Under the pieces are notes generated by a model. That model did not search any database. It was not told where the DNA came from and saw nothing but the letters and a program-made list of their open reading frames with translations. 33,820 nt of DNA from Neobacillus notoginsengisoli. Its GTDB lineage: Bacteria; Bacillota; Bacilli; Bacillales; Cytobacillaceae. The position numbers and the translations under genes were made by a program. Location of the stretch: positions 1-33,820 of the forward strand of contig NZ_QWEG01000025.1 in the NCBI RefSeq assembly GCF_003515685.1, read 5' to 3'. This document shows positions 25,125 through 33,696 of the stretch, piece after piece; the stretch's first letter is position 1; every line of letters begins with the position of its first letter.

Positions 25125-26000
25125 ATGAAAAAACAAACGCGGAGGTCTTTTATTAAATCACTTTTGGGAGGCGCGGCAGCGGTTTTCGGCTTAGGCACAT
25201 CTGGATATTTTTATGCGAAGGAAATCGAACCTGTCCTCCTCGACATTCAATCTCTTGACATATCCCATCCACTTATCCCCAATAACTTTAGCGGAATTCG
25301 GATCATCCAATTCAGCGATACACATTTAGGCTTCCAATACACGCTGGAACAGCTTGAGCAATTGTCGAAAAAAATCAATAAATTGCAACCGGATATTGTC
25401 ATTTTCAATGGTGATTTAATGGATGAACCGAATAAGTATCGTTCAATTGAGAAGATTATTCCTATTTTGCAAAACATAAAAGCACCTTTGGGGAAATTTT
25501 CAGTTTATGGAAACCACGATCATGGCGGGTACGGAACTGAAATTTATAAAAAGGTAATGGAAGATTCAGGATTCCTGATACTCCTTAATGAAAGTGCTGC
25601 TATTTCCATAAAAGGACAATCATTATTTTTGGCCGGAATCGACGATGCCATGCTCGGAAAGCCAAATATTGAAAGAGCTATTGGTCATATCCCGGAAAAT
25701 GCTTACAAAATATTACTATCCCATGCTCCCGACCTGGCTGATGAAGCTTCACAATACGGAATTCACCTCCAACTTAGCGGCCACAGCCATGGCGGACAGA
25801 TTAAGATTCCTTTTTTCGGTGCATTGGTCAAACCACCCTTTGCGGAAAGGTACCACGAAGGCTTTTATAAAGTTGAAGGGAATATGCCTTTAACTCTTTA
25901 TGTGAATCGCGGCCTTGGAACAACAAGACTGCCCTTCCGTTTCATGGCTAAACCTGAACTGACTGTATTTACATTAAAAAAACTGTCTGACCAAAATTAA
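25125..26000 (+). CDS. ykuE: Tat-exported metallophosphoesterase YkuE
   Basis: This is a 291-residue calcineurin-like phosphoesterase. The N-terminus MKKQTRRSFIKSLLGGAAA is a twin-arginine signal (T-R-R-S-F-I-K). Metal-binding motifs are QFSDTHLG, NGDLMDE, YGNHDHGGYG and LSGHSHGGQI. B. subtilis YkuE is a known Tat substrate that binds the cell wall after export. Its physiological substrate is not established. The start is ATG 25125 with GGGAGA upstream; a much longer upstream in-frame extension overlaps the divergent fadH promoter region and is untranslated. It is followed by a bidirectional hairpin facing the GGDEF-EAL gene. Confidence 0.93.
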   Translation: MKKQTRRSFIKSLLGGAAAVFGLGTSGYFYAKEIEPVLLDIQSLDISHPLIPNNFSGIRIIQFSDTHLGFQYTLEQLEQLSKKINKLQPDIVIFNGDLMDEPNKYRSIEKIIPILQNIKAPLGKFSVYGNHDHGGYGTEIYKKVMEDSGFLILLNESAAISIKGQSLFLAGIDDAMLGKPNIERAIGHIPENAYKILLSHAPDLADEASQYGIHLQLSGHSHGGQIKIPFFGALVKPPFAERYHEGFYKVEGNMPLTLYVNRGLGTTRLPFRFMAKPELTVFTLKKLSDQN

Positions 26001-26033
26001 AAAGTCCTTTATCAAGGGGATAAAGGACTTTTC
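25999..26033. terminator. Bidirectional terminator between ykuE and the GGDEF-EAL gene
   Basis: AAAAGTCCTTTA (26000-26011) pairs with TAAAGGACTTTT (26021-26032). Confidence 0.85.
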
Positions 26034-26034
26034 A

Positions 26035-28164
26035 TTAGCTATATTCTTGTAAAACCATTGGCAGACTCAGGTATTTCTCTTCTGCTTCGTTTGCGGGCAG
26101 CGGCTTTGAGAAAAAGTATCCCTGTGCTTTATGGCACTCTTCTTTTGTGAGAAAGTCAGCTTGCAAAGCTGTCTCCACGCCTTCTGCTATGACTTCCACG
26201 CCCAGGCTCTTGCCTAGGTGAATAATGGCGGAGGCAATGGCAGCATCTTTATCGTTTCCAATTATGTCCTTAACAAAGGATTGATCAATTTTTAGTACAT
26301 CAATCGGGAACTGCTTTAAGTAGCTTAAAGATGAATAACCTGTGCCGAAGTCGTCGACTGCTATTGTAATTCCAAGTTTTTTTAACTTTTTTAGGGCGGG
26401 CACCGCTTCATTTGTATTCTCCATGGAACCTTCTGTTATTTCAATTTCCAGGCTTGATGGATGGACATTGTGCTTCTCCAGCGCGTTTTTCAAGTATGAA
26501 ATAAAATTAGGCTGCTGCAGCTGTTTCGGAGAGATATTAATTGCCACCCTGAAATCAGTATATCCTTTTTTATTCCAAAGACGAATCTGTTTGCAGGCAT
26601 TTTCAATCACCCAATTCCCGATTGAAATAATCAGGCCGGTATCTTCTGCCAATGGAATGAATAACCCTGGCGAAACAGGCCCAAGCTCAATCGAGTTCCA
26701 GCGGAGAAGCGCTTCGAAACTCCTGGCTTTTCCTGTTACCAGGTCTATCTGTGGTTGGTAGTGAAGGAAAAGCTCTCCCTTTTCAATGGCTTTTCTTAGA
26801 TGAGTCTCAATCGCAAGAAAATTTGTAATCGCTGAATTCATATCAGTCCTATAAAACTGATAATGCGCACGCCCTCTCTCTTTCACTCGGTAAAGAGCCT
26901 CATCAGCATTTTTTAAAAGAGTTTCCGCATCTCTCCCATCGCTGGGATACATGCTAATGCCAATGCTTGGGGAAATATAATATTCCTGAGAATTAAAATA
27001 AAATGACCGTTTAAACATGGACAATATCCGTTGGGCAAAAAAAGCGGTAGCCTTCCTGTTTGTTTCAAGAAGAAGAATGATGAATTCATCACCGCCCTGC
27101 CTATAAACAAAGCATCTGTCATTTTGGCATTCAAGCAGGCGGCTTGACGTTTTTTTCAATATTTCATCTCCGACAAGATGCCCGAGTGAATCATTTAGAT
27201 ATTTAAACCGGTCAAGGTCAATGGAAATCAGGGCAAATTCCTTCCGGTTCCGGTCAGGTAAAAAAAGCTGTTCATTCAGCTTATCCAACAAAGCCCGCCT
27301 ATTCAAAAGGCCAGTCAACTGATCATGGAAGGCCATATATTTGATCATCTCGACATTTTTTGATTGCTCTGAAATATCTCGGATGATAACATAAATTCCC
27401 CTAATTTCCCCAAACACGATAATAGGCACCGTTTTGATATGTAGAGTCAGCAGCTGCCCTTTTCTATGGGTGAACCGGCAATCCATTGATTCCAATGCCA
27501 TTCCGCTCCCAGTGTTTTCAACGAGTGTTTTAAAGCTGGCAAAATCCGAATCAGAGACAAGGTCATAGATGGAAAAATCCAATAACTCTTTTTCATCATA
27601 ACCAGTTAATTTAGCCGCAGCCGGATTGGCCTCCAGAATCCGGCCTTCCATATTAATAGAAAAAATCGCATCCATATTCTGGTCCACGATTGACCTGTAT
27701 CTTTGGCCACTCTCAATAATTTTATTTTTTTCTTTTACATAATCCGTAACATCCCTTGTTATAGCGACGATATACCGGATTTCTCCATTAGGATCCTTTA
27801 CAGGTGATAGAATCGTTTCCCCGTAAAATATTTCCCCTGAAGCTATGGTAGCGCTATCAAAAACGGTAATAAGAGCCGTACTTGAAAGAGCCTTTTCATA
27901 TTCTCGCTGAAGATAGGAGTATACCTCATTCGGCAATGCCTCTTGAAATGTCTTTCCGATTGATTCCTGCGAAATGCCGGCCATTTTCATCCCGGATTGA
28001 TTGGCAAATAAGTAGCGAAAAACAGGCCCTTCTTCGACCTTCATGATAAAAACCATATCTTTTATATGTTTAAAAATTAAATCAAAAATGACAGGTTCCA
28101 ATTCGGCTCCCTGCATCCCTTCACTTTGAACATAGCCCAATACTTCATTGCTGAATTTCATCAT
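26035..28164 (-). CDS. PAS-PAS-GGDEF-EAL cyclic-di-GMP signalling protein
   Basis: This is a 709-residue cytoplasmic protein without membrane spans. It has two PAS domains (about 30-140 and 150-270, the second with DAIFSINMEGRILEANPAAAKLTGY). A diguanylate cyclase domain with intact GGDEF (357-361) follows. The phosphodiesterase domain has EALLR (484-488), NISPKQL and DDFGTGYSS (604-612). The inhibitory RxxD site before GGDEF is missing (Asn348, Cys351). All main catalytic motifs of both domains are present, so it may be bifunctional or work as a PDE with a GTP-sensing GGDEF. It is not the YkuI orthologue, which has EAL with a different C-terminal domain. The start is ATG 28164 or 28161. It is a single-gene unit. 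Confidence 0.9.
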   Translation of the reverse strand: MMKFSNEVLGYVQSEGMQGAELEPVIFDLIFKHIKDMVFIMKVEEGPVFRYLFANQSGMKMAGISQESIGKTFQEALPNEVYSYLQREYEKALSSTALITVFDSATIASGEIFYGETILSPVKDPNGEIRYIVAITRDVTDYVKEKNKIIESGQRYRSIVDQNMDAIFSINMEGRILEANPAAAKLTGYDEKELLDFSIYDLVSDSDFASFKTLVENTGSGMALESMDCRFTHRKGQLLTLHIKTVPIIVFGEIRGIYVIIRDISEQSKNVEMIKYMAFHDQLTGLLNRRALLDKLNEQLFLPDRNRKEFALISIDLDRFKYLNDSLGHLVGDEILKKTSSRLLECQNDRCFVYRQGGDEFIILLLETNRKATAFFAQRILSMFKRSFYFNSQEYYISPSIGISMYPSDGRDAETLLKNADEALYRVKERGRAHYQFYRTDMNSAITNFLAIETHLRKAIEKGELFLHYQPQIDLVTGKARSFEALLRWNSIELGPVSPGLFIPLAEDTGLIISIGNWVIENACKQIRLWNKKGYTDFRVAINISPKQLQQPNFISYLKNALEKHNVHPSSLEIEITEGSMENTNEAVPALKKLKKLGITIAVDDFGTGYSSLSYLKQFPIDVLKIDQSFVKDIIGNDKDAAIASAIIHLGKSLGVEVIAEGVETALQADFLTKEECHKAQGYFFSKPLPANEAEEKYLSLPMVLQEYS

Positions 28165-28345
28165 ATCACCCTCGGCTAGCAGCAGGATTCAGTTAATAAG
28201 GCAGCGGCCAGGGCCATCTGCTAAAATCTTTTAAACTTCGATAATATTCCGTATCTCTATCATACTATAAGAATATTGTGGAGTGGGAAAAAGTCGAAAA
28301 AATTCTTCTAATCCCTGGAAAAAAGTAGTTGCATTTTTTTAACAA

Positions 28346-28380
28346 TTGACATATCATTATGATATATCAAGTTGATACAT
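28346..28380 (+). promoter_or_regulatory. padR promoter region with perfect 15-bp palindrome (likely PadR operator)
   Basis: TTGACA (28346-28351) overlaps ATATCATTATGATAT (28351-28365), a perfect dyad. A second overlapping dyad TGATATATCA (28360-28369) follows. A clean -10 at 17 bp is not evident. Repressor binding here would block the padR-MFS transcript. Confidence 0.55.
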
Positions 28381-28392
28381 GGAGGCCTTTTA

Positions 28393-29007
28393 ATGTCCAT
28401 AGAACATACTATTCTTGCCGTCATAAGTTTTAAACCAAAGTCGGGATACGACATTAAAGCGGAATTTGAACATAAAGGAGCGGGCTTGTTCTGGGAAATG
28501 AGTTATGGCAGCATCTACCCTAAACTGAAAAAGCTCGAGGAGTCAGGATGGATTAAAGCGTACGAAAACAATTTACAAGGGAGAAAAAGAGTTTTGTATG
28601 AACTAACCCGCGAAGGATGGGATGAACTCGAAAACTGGCTTTATAAAACTCCTGAATATCCCTTAATAAAAGATGAGCTATTGATGAAAATGGCATCCTG
28701 GCATGAAGATTTGGATGCCCGCAAATTAATTGCTCATTTAGAAAAGCGTAAGGAAAAAAGCCAGGAACTTCTTGCATTCGTTAACTTTTGGCCCAATAAT
28801 GGAACTTCCTATGTCAGCGGAATTGGCAAGCTTGCACTCCGGTATGAAGAATCGAGGCTCAGAGCAGAAATCGAGTGGATAGAGGATACAATCTCCGCCT
28901 TGGAGAAGGGTGATTTACCCGCTCCCCAAGACCCATTTGGGCTTGCGGAAGAAATAAAACAAAGGCGCAAGGACGCGCATAAAGGAGCCAGCGATCATGA
29001 AGGGTAA
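28393..29007 (+). CDS. PadR-family transcriptional regulator
   Basis: This is a 204-residue protein: an N-terminal winged helix PadR domain (about 1-85: HTILAVISFKPKSGYDIKAEFEHKG, WEMSYGSIYPKLKKLEESGWI, GRKRVLYELTREGWDEL) and a C-terminal Vir-like helical dimerisation domain (about 90-190). The start is ATG 28393 with TGGAGG upstream; the in-frame ATG at 28372 lies over the operator. It overlaps the downstream MFS gene by 11 nt, so the two form an operon. By analogy with PadR/LmrR-type regulators it probably represses that transporter and itself through the palindrome upstream. Confidence 0.88.
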   Translation: MSIEHTILAVISFKPKSGYDIKAEFEHKGAGLFWEMSYGSIYPKLKKLEESGWIKAYENNLQGRKRVLYELTREGWDELENWLYKTPEYPLIKDELLMKMASWHEDLDARKLIAHLEKRKEKSQELLAFVNFWPNNGTSYVSGIGKLALRYEESRLRAEIEWIEDTISALEKGDLPAPQDPFGLAEEIKQRRKDAHKGASDHEG

Positions 29008-30253
29008 TATGTTTTCTGCCTTAAAAAATAAGTCCTTCCGTTCCCTGTTCACTGCGCAGATTTTTTCTGATCTTGGCAATTGGCTGGACTTCATCGCCAT
29101 TCAAGTTGTGATTGCCTATCATTGGGGGTTAGGTGAAGGAGCAATCGCTGCCGTCATTATTGCGATGGGACTTCCTTGGGTAGTCATTGGTCCATTCGCC
29201 GGGGTATTTGTTGAAAGGTTATCTAAAAAAACGGTGATGATTTCAAGCCTTGCTTTAAAGCTTGTTTTCGTTGCCGGCCTTTATTTTTCGCCAAATTTAT
29301 ATTTTCTCCTCTTCTTCGTCCTTCTTAAAGGAACGGCAGCAGCGCTTTATGATCCAGCCAGGCAAAGTATGATCCGGTCTGTCGTACCAGAAGATGAATT
29401 GCCTCAAGCAGTAACATTAAGCCAGCTTTCCGTAAACTCAACAAAAATCATCGGACCCGCACTTGGCGCCGCACTTATTTCACTATTTGGAGCAAAGAGT
29501 CCTTTCTTATTTGAAATTGCCGGATTTTTCATTGGTCTCCTGTTTTTATTCTTGCTTCCTAAAGTTGAAAAACCCCATGTAGTACCCAATCTGGAACAAA
29601 AAAAGGAAAATAGTTCGTTTCGAAAGGAATTCTTGGCAGGCATCCGCCATATATACATTACTCCCTTATTAAAGTTATCTGTGATCCTTTCCGCAGCAGC
29701 ATTTTTTATCATCTTTTTATATGACGGACTGTTCGTTTTTATCGTAAAGGAAATTGGCTTTAACGGCGAGGAATTTGGGCTTTTAGTGAGCGCTGTAGGC
29801 TTTGGCAGTGTGGCAGGCTCTATTCTATTAGGAAACTGGACAAAATGGAAAAGCCTCCCCATTCAGCTAATGGCAAGTTCATCCTTGTTCAGCGGCACCT
29901 TGATCGTAGCAATCGGGCTGGGCGGCTTGAAAATTTTCAGTCTTCCGCAAGTTGGCTGGATGGCCGGCGCTTTTCTGTTAGGATTACTCGGCTCGAGCCA
30001 ATCGGTCCCTTATGGCTATGTGCTGCAGTCCCAAACACCAGGCGATATGATGGCGAGGGTATCCGCCGCGGCGGCATCCATCCAGACTTTTTCAATGCTC
30101 ATAGCTCCAGCAGCGGGAGCCATGCTCGCAAAAATGATAGGAGTCTCATATGTTATGGTCTGGGCAGGAGCGTTAACCAGTCTTTTAGGGTTGGGGATTT
30201 TGTTAACACGGTTAACGGCGAACCAAGCACAAACAGCAAAATTAAAAGCATAG
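28997..30253 (+). CDS. MFS efflux transporter (MFS_3-like), partner of PadR
   Basis: This is a 418-residue membrane protein with 12 predicted spans and no signal peptide. Visible features: FRSLFTAQIFSDLGNWLDFIA in span one, VFVERLSKKTVMI (motif A-like loop), and LPQAVTLSQLSVNSTKIIGPALGAALI (motif C region). This is typical of MFS_3 enterobactin/macrolide-type exporters. The start ATG overlaps the padR end and has AAGGAGCC 9 nt upstream, so it is coupled. A hairpin terminator follows. The substrate is unknown; the PadR pairing suggests induction by a toxic small molecule. It may correspond to the MFS gene near ykyB in B. subtilis (ykuC), but I cannot confirm this. Confidence 0.85.
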   Translation: MKGNMFSALKNKSFRSLFTAQIFSDLGNWLDFIAIQVVIAYHWGLGEGAIAAVIIAMGLPWVVIGPFAGVFVERLSKKTVMISSLALKLVFVAGLYFSPNLYFLLFFVLLKGTAAALYDPARQSMIRSVVPEDELPQAVTLSQLSVNSTKIIGPALGAALISLFGAKSPFLFEIAGFFIGLLFLFLLPKVEKPHVVPNLEQKKENSSFRKEFLAGIRHIYITPLLKLSVILSAAAFFIIFLYDGLFVFIVKEIGFNGEEFGLLVSAVGFGSVAGSILLGNWTKWKSLPIQLMASSSLFSGTLIVAIGLGGLKIFSLPQVGWMAGAFLLGLLGSSQSVPYGYVLQSQTPGDMMARVSAAAASIQTFSMLIAPAAGAMLAKMIGVSYVMVWAGALTSLLGLGILLTRLTANQAQTAKLKA

Positions 30254-30256
30254 CAG

Positions 30257-30281
30257 AGCGCCATAGACTGGCGTTTTTTTA
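30257..30281 (+). terminator. Terminator of the padR-MFS operon
   Basis: GCGCCA pairs with TGGCGT around a short loop, followed by seven T residues. Confidence 0.75.
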
Positions 30282-30352
30282 AGGAATAGTTTCAATTTAC
30301 ATGTAAATAAGGCTATAATAATAGAAAAAGTTAAAATGAAAGGAGACTTTGC

Positions 30353-30814
30353 TTGAATAGCAAACATACCAATTCTTCAGAAAATCATTTTTCTATAAAC
30401 AACCTCTCCCAAGCCATTTTTATTGTCAATCGGCATGCGAAGACAGCTCCCGATCCAAAATTCTTGTATCTCCTAAAACATGAAGCAATAAAAAAGCTAC
30501 TTCTTGAGGGCAAAGCAAAAAAAATCGGCCTCCATTTTTCAAATAACCCAAGGAACAGCAGACAGCAATCCGATGTTCTCATTGGATGCGGGGACTATAC
30601 ATTCCATATCCCTCCTGAAAAAAAGGATTTTTCAGAACTGCCGCATCTTGGCTCTCTTGATGGGCTGACGAGGAATCCTAAAACAGCCCTTTCACTTACG
30701 AGGGCAAAAACTCTTCTGAAGTCCTACACCGGAATTTCCGAGCCCCAGCAGCCCCCACGCGGTAAGCGATCCTATCAGAAACCCGTCTTCAAGAAGCTTG
30801 GAGAAAGCTATTGA
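30353..30814 (+). CDS. kre: Kre (YkyB), regulator of ComK
   Basis: This is a 153-residue protein matching B. subtilis YkyB, renamed Kre for its repressing effect on comK expression and competence. Conserved blocks are NNLSQAIFIVNRHAKTAPDPKFLYLLK, KKIGLHFSNNPRNSRQQSDVLI, LPHLGSLDG and the C-terminal KPVFKKLGESY. The start is TTG 30353 with AAAGGAGAC 6-7 nt upstream. The promoter region includes TATAAT near 30314 and the palindrome TTTACATGTAAA at 30296-30307. It is a single-gene unit ending in a strong bidirectional hairpin. Whether this strain is naturally competent is not shown. Confidence 0.92.
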   Translation: MNSKHTNSSENHFSINNLSQAIFIVNRHAKTAPDPKFLYLLKHEAIKKLLLEGKAKKIGLHFSNNPRNSRQQSDVLIGCGDYTFHIPPEKKDFSELPHLGSLDGLTRNPKTALSLTRAKTLLKSYTGISEPQQPPRGKRSYQKPVFKKLGESY

Positions 30815-30835
30815 CCAGAAGGAGTACGGAAAGAA

Positions 30836-30863
30836 CAAAAAGCCGGCATGGCCGGCTTTTTGG
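30836..30863. terminator. Bidirectional terminator between kre and the Atg22-like MFS gene
   Basis: AAAAAGCCGGC (30837-30847) pairs with GCCGGCTTTTT (30851-30861) around a 3-nt loop. Confidence 0.85.
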
Positions 30864-30866
30864 GGT

Positions 30867-32186
30867 TTATTCTTCTTTTATCCTTCTGTGTACCAAAAGA
30901 CCAATTGCAGTGAGGATAATGAGCGACCCCAGCGCCATTCGGCTTGCAATATTCCCGTAATCGGCAAAGGCCAACGTAATACTTCCATAAAGCAATGGTC
31001 CGATAATGGAGGATACCTTTCCGGAAAAAGCGAACAACCCAAAGAATTGCCCCCGTTTATTTTCAGGCGTCAAATCGACAATATACGTCCTCGTTGTCAC
31101 CCACATCGAGCCAAGAGCAACCCCAAACATACTGCCGGCAACCCAGAACATAGCCCCGTTTACCGCCAAAGTGGCAATCACCAGTGCGACTAACAAGAGA
31201 ATCCCTACATAATAAACCGCTTTTCTGGCTCCTGTTTTCTTCGTAACATACCCAAAAATAAAAGAGCCGATGATACTGGAAACGGTTGAAACAAGATAAA
31301 GGAGAATGAACTGCCCTGTGGAAAAACCGACAATCGTCTTCGCGTAAACAGCCATCATAGCGATGGTTGTAGCGATTGAGTCATTCAGGAAGAAGTAAGC
31401 AATCATAAATGTAAAGATGTTTTTATGGGCCTTCATTTCCTTAAATGTTGTAATAATTTCCTTATAACCCGTCAAAAAAGGCTCTTTTTTCGGTGAAGGG
31501 TGCGGTTTGTCTTTTACAAAAAAGAATAATGGCAATGAAAAAATGAGAAACATGATTCCTGAAGGGATAAATGCCTCATGAAAACCATCATCACCCACAA
31601 ATGGATAAACCGTCAGCCCTACAAGTGTTCCCACATACCCGACCGCTACCCCAAAACCTGAAATAAGCGGAATTTCCTGCCTCGTACCTAAATCTGAAAT
31701 CATTGCATCATAAAAAACTAGGCTTGAATGGTAAAAAAACTTTGCAATAACGAATAATAGAAGGACTGTTACAAGTGGAATTGGCATGCCAAACCATTTT
31801 CCGGAGAAGCTCGCACCTCCGAAGACGCCCATAAGGATGGTCGCTGCAGCTGCGATAATCGTAAAAATGATAATGTACTTCCTTTTTTGCCCTGTCCGGT
31901 CAATCATAACTCCATAAAGCGGCGAAAATAGGACGAGGAAAAAACTTGCAACCGCATTAGCATAGGAAATGAATGTACTGGCGATCTGATTTAACACCTC
32001 ATTGTTTCCTATGGCTTCTGTCATATAAAAAGGAAAGAAAATTGTATTGATATTTGAGGAAAAGATCGTATTGGCAAAATCATATAAAGCCCATGAGAAA
32101 ATTGGCAATGTAAAATAAAGCTTCCAGCCCGTCCTATTCATTACTGGTGTGGAAGTACTATTTTTTACAGTCTCTGTTTGTTCCAT
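30867..32186 (-). CDS. Atg22-like / UMF1-type MFS permease (YxiO-like)
   Basis: This is a 439-residue, 12-span membrane protein. The first span has the family signature SWALYDFANTIFSSNINTIFF, and the loop between spans two and three has YGVMIDRTGQKRKYII. ENKRGQFFGLFAFSGKVSSIIGP lies near the end. The family includes yeast vacuolar Atg22 (amino-acid efflux) and B. subtilis YxiO; the bacterial substrate is unknown. The start is ATG 32186 with GGAG upstream, and the alternative ATG at 32204 is less favourable. It is convergent with kre and shares its terminator. A family A repeat lies upstream. Confidence 0.82.
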   Translation of the reverse strand: MEQTETVKNSTSTPVMNRTGWKLYFTLPIFSWALYDFANTIFSSNINTIFFPFYMTEAIGNNEVLNQIASTFISYANAVASFFLVLFSPLYGVMIDRTGQKRKYIIIFTIIAAAATILMGVFGGASFSGKWFGMPIPLVTVLLLFVIAKFFYHSSLVFYDAMISDLGTRQEIPLISGFGVAVGYVGTLVGLTVYPFVGDDGFHEAFIPSGIMFLIFSLPLFFFVKDKPHPSPKKEPFLTGYKEIITTFKEMKAHKNIFTFMIAYFFLNDSIATTIAMMAVYAKTIVGFSTGQFILLYLVSTVSSIIGSFIFGYVTKKTGARKAVYYVGILLLVALVIATLAVNGAMFWVAGSMFGVALGSMWVTTRTYIVDLTPENKRGQFFGLFAFSGKVSSIIGPLLYGSITLAFADYGNIASRMALGSLIILTAIGLLVHRRIKEE

Positions 32187-32307
32187 CGCTCCATCTCCAA
32201 TCAATTCATCAATTCATCTCAAGCTAGTGTCCAGCCAAATTTAGTATAACATTATTTGTTTTTATTTTTTACAAATATTTAGAATATTTACTAATAAGAA
32301 TTCATGT

Positions 32308-32673
32308 TATATAAAACGAACTAAATTTTTGAACGTTGTCGTTGAATTGCGCTTCACAAAGGAAAGCTTCTGAGAATAATCAACGCAGGGACAGGTGGTT
32401 TTTTCCGGTCACGAGGCACTTCGCTTTCCGCGGGGCGTCAGTGGAGCCTCCTCGGCGCTATGGCGCCTGTGGGGTCTCCACCTTGCCGCTTCATCCCGCA
32501 GGACAAATAGCTTCCTCGAATGGGCTTTGCACGAAGGAAATGCGTAGTACAAGGAAAGCTTCCGTGAATTGGCCTCGAAGGAATTATGCGATAGCATAAT
32601 TCACGATTTTCGAGGAGTCTTCGTGCATTCCGCTCCATTCAACTATGTACAAGTTTTTAGTTCGGCCTATAAC
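32308..32673 (-). repeat. Family A repeat, long copy with 90-bp core and extra hairpin module
   Basis: The ends TATATAAAACGAAC (32308-32321) and GTTCGGCCTATAAC (32660-32673) are degenerate terminal inverted repeats of the family. Bases 32414-32503 are the exact reverse complement of 12838-12927. An additional module at 32528-32627 forms nested inverted repeats: TGCACGAAG/CTTCGTGCA, CCTCGAA/TTCGAGG and GAATTATGC/GCATAATTC. A segment near 32350-32395 is partly similar to family B. No protein is encoded. It fills most of the gap between the MFS gene and ykwC. Confidence 0.75.
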
Positions 32674-32705
32674 TACCTGTTGGAGTCCTATTTGAACTAA
32701 TTAAT

Positions 32706-32740
32706 AGTAAGCCCCCGCTGAAAAATCGCGGGGGCTTAAT
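32706..32740 (-). terminator. Terminator of ykwC
   Basis: AAGCCCCCGC (32709-32718) pairs with GCGGGGGCTT (32728-32737). The T-run on the minus strand is short; a better one follows on the plus strand, so it may be bidirectional. Confidence 0.75.
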
Positions 32741-32743
32741 TTT

Positions 32744-33628
32744 TCAAGGTTGATTTTGCCAATATTTATAAATCGCCTGAGTGCCGCTGTTTTCTTCGCC
32801 TCTTTCAGCAAGCTGCTCATAGAGAGATTTCGCAAGGGCCAGCCCTGGCGCTTCCATTCCCATTTTGGCCGCTTCTTCTAAAGCGATTTTCATGTCTTTA
32901 ATAAAATGCTTTATGTAAAATCCAGGTTCAAAGTTGCCATTGATAATTCTTGGAGCAAGATTTGATAAAGACCAGCTGCCTGCTGCGCCTGTTGATATAC
33001 TTTTTAAAACATTTTCCGGGTCGAGGCCGGCGTTCTCGGCATACACAATTGCTTCCGCAACCCCAATCATGTTCGAGGCGATAGCAATTTGATTGCACAT
33101 TTTCGTATGCTGCCCGGAACCTGCCTTCCCTTGGTAAACGATATTGGTTCCCATTTTTTCAAACAGGGGCAGCACTTCTTGGAAGGCTTCTTCATCCCCT
33201 CCTGCCATGATGGCTAGTCTCGCCTCCCTGGCACCGATATCCCCTCCCGAAACAGGTGCATCAATTGAGTACATGCCGCGCCGTTTCGCTTCTTCATACA
33301 GCCTAATCGCAAGCGTTGGTGTTGAAGTCGTCATGTCAATAAAGTAAGTGCCTTCTTTAGCCTGTTCAAAAAGGCCCTGCTCACCAAAGTACACTTCTTC
33401 TACATCATGCGGATAGCCAACCATCGTGAAAATAACATTTGATGTCCGCGCGGCATCGCCGGGCGTTTCTACCCAATCAGCACCGTGTTCAAGAAGTTTT
33501 TCCGCCTTTTCCTTTGTTCTTGTGAAGACAGTTACAGGGTAACCGGCAGCCAGTAAATGCCCTGCCATGCTACTGCCCATTACTCCTGTTCCAATAAAAG
33601 CAACTGATGCAGTTTCAGGTGTAAACAT
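32744..33628 (-). CDS. ykwC: Beta-hydroxyacid dehydrogenase YkwC (3-hydroxyisobutyrate dehydrogenase family)
   Basis: This is a 294-residue NAD(P)-dependent oxidoreductase. It has the Rossmann motif FIGTGVMGSSMAGHLL, substrate motif DAPVSGGDIGAREARLAIM, catalytic lysine in GQHTKMCNQIA, and the C-terminal GFYIKHFIKDMKIALEEA. It matches B. subtilis YkwC closely, including GAAGSWSLSNLAPR. The natural substrate is not known; the family reduces or oxidises 3-hydroxyisobutyrate, tartronate semialdehyde or succinic semialdehyde. The start is ATG 33628 behind AGGAGGGG. It is a single-gene unit bounded by a repeat downstream and an intron-like sequence upstream. Confidence 0.92.
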   Translation of the reverse strand: MFTPETASVAFIGTGVMGSSMAGHLLAAGYPVTVFTRTKEKAEKLLEHGADWVETPGDAARTSNVIFTMVGYPHDVEEVYFGEQGLFEQAKEGTYFIDMTTSTPTLAIRLYEEAKRRGMYSIDAPVSGGDIGAREARLAIMAGGDEEAFQEVLPLFEKMGTNIVYQGKAGSGQHTKMCNQIAIASNMIGVAEAIVYAENAGLDPENVLKSISTGAAGSWSLSNLAPRIINGNFEPGFYIKHFIKDMKIALEEAAKMGMEAPGLALAKSLYEQLAERGEENSGTQAIYKYWQNQP

Positions 33629-33696
33629 GTACTCAACCCCTCCTATTCTATCTATTCCCATTTTAGCAGAATATCAATTTTATGGGATTGCTTGTA

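Noticed and set aside
32336-32638. Overlapping 62-87-codon frames on both strands
   Set aside because: They derive from the GC-rich, self-complementary family A repeat and are frequent artefacts of such elements.
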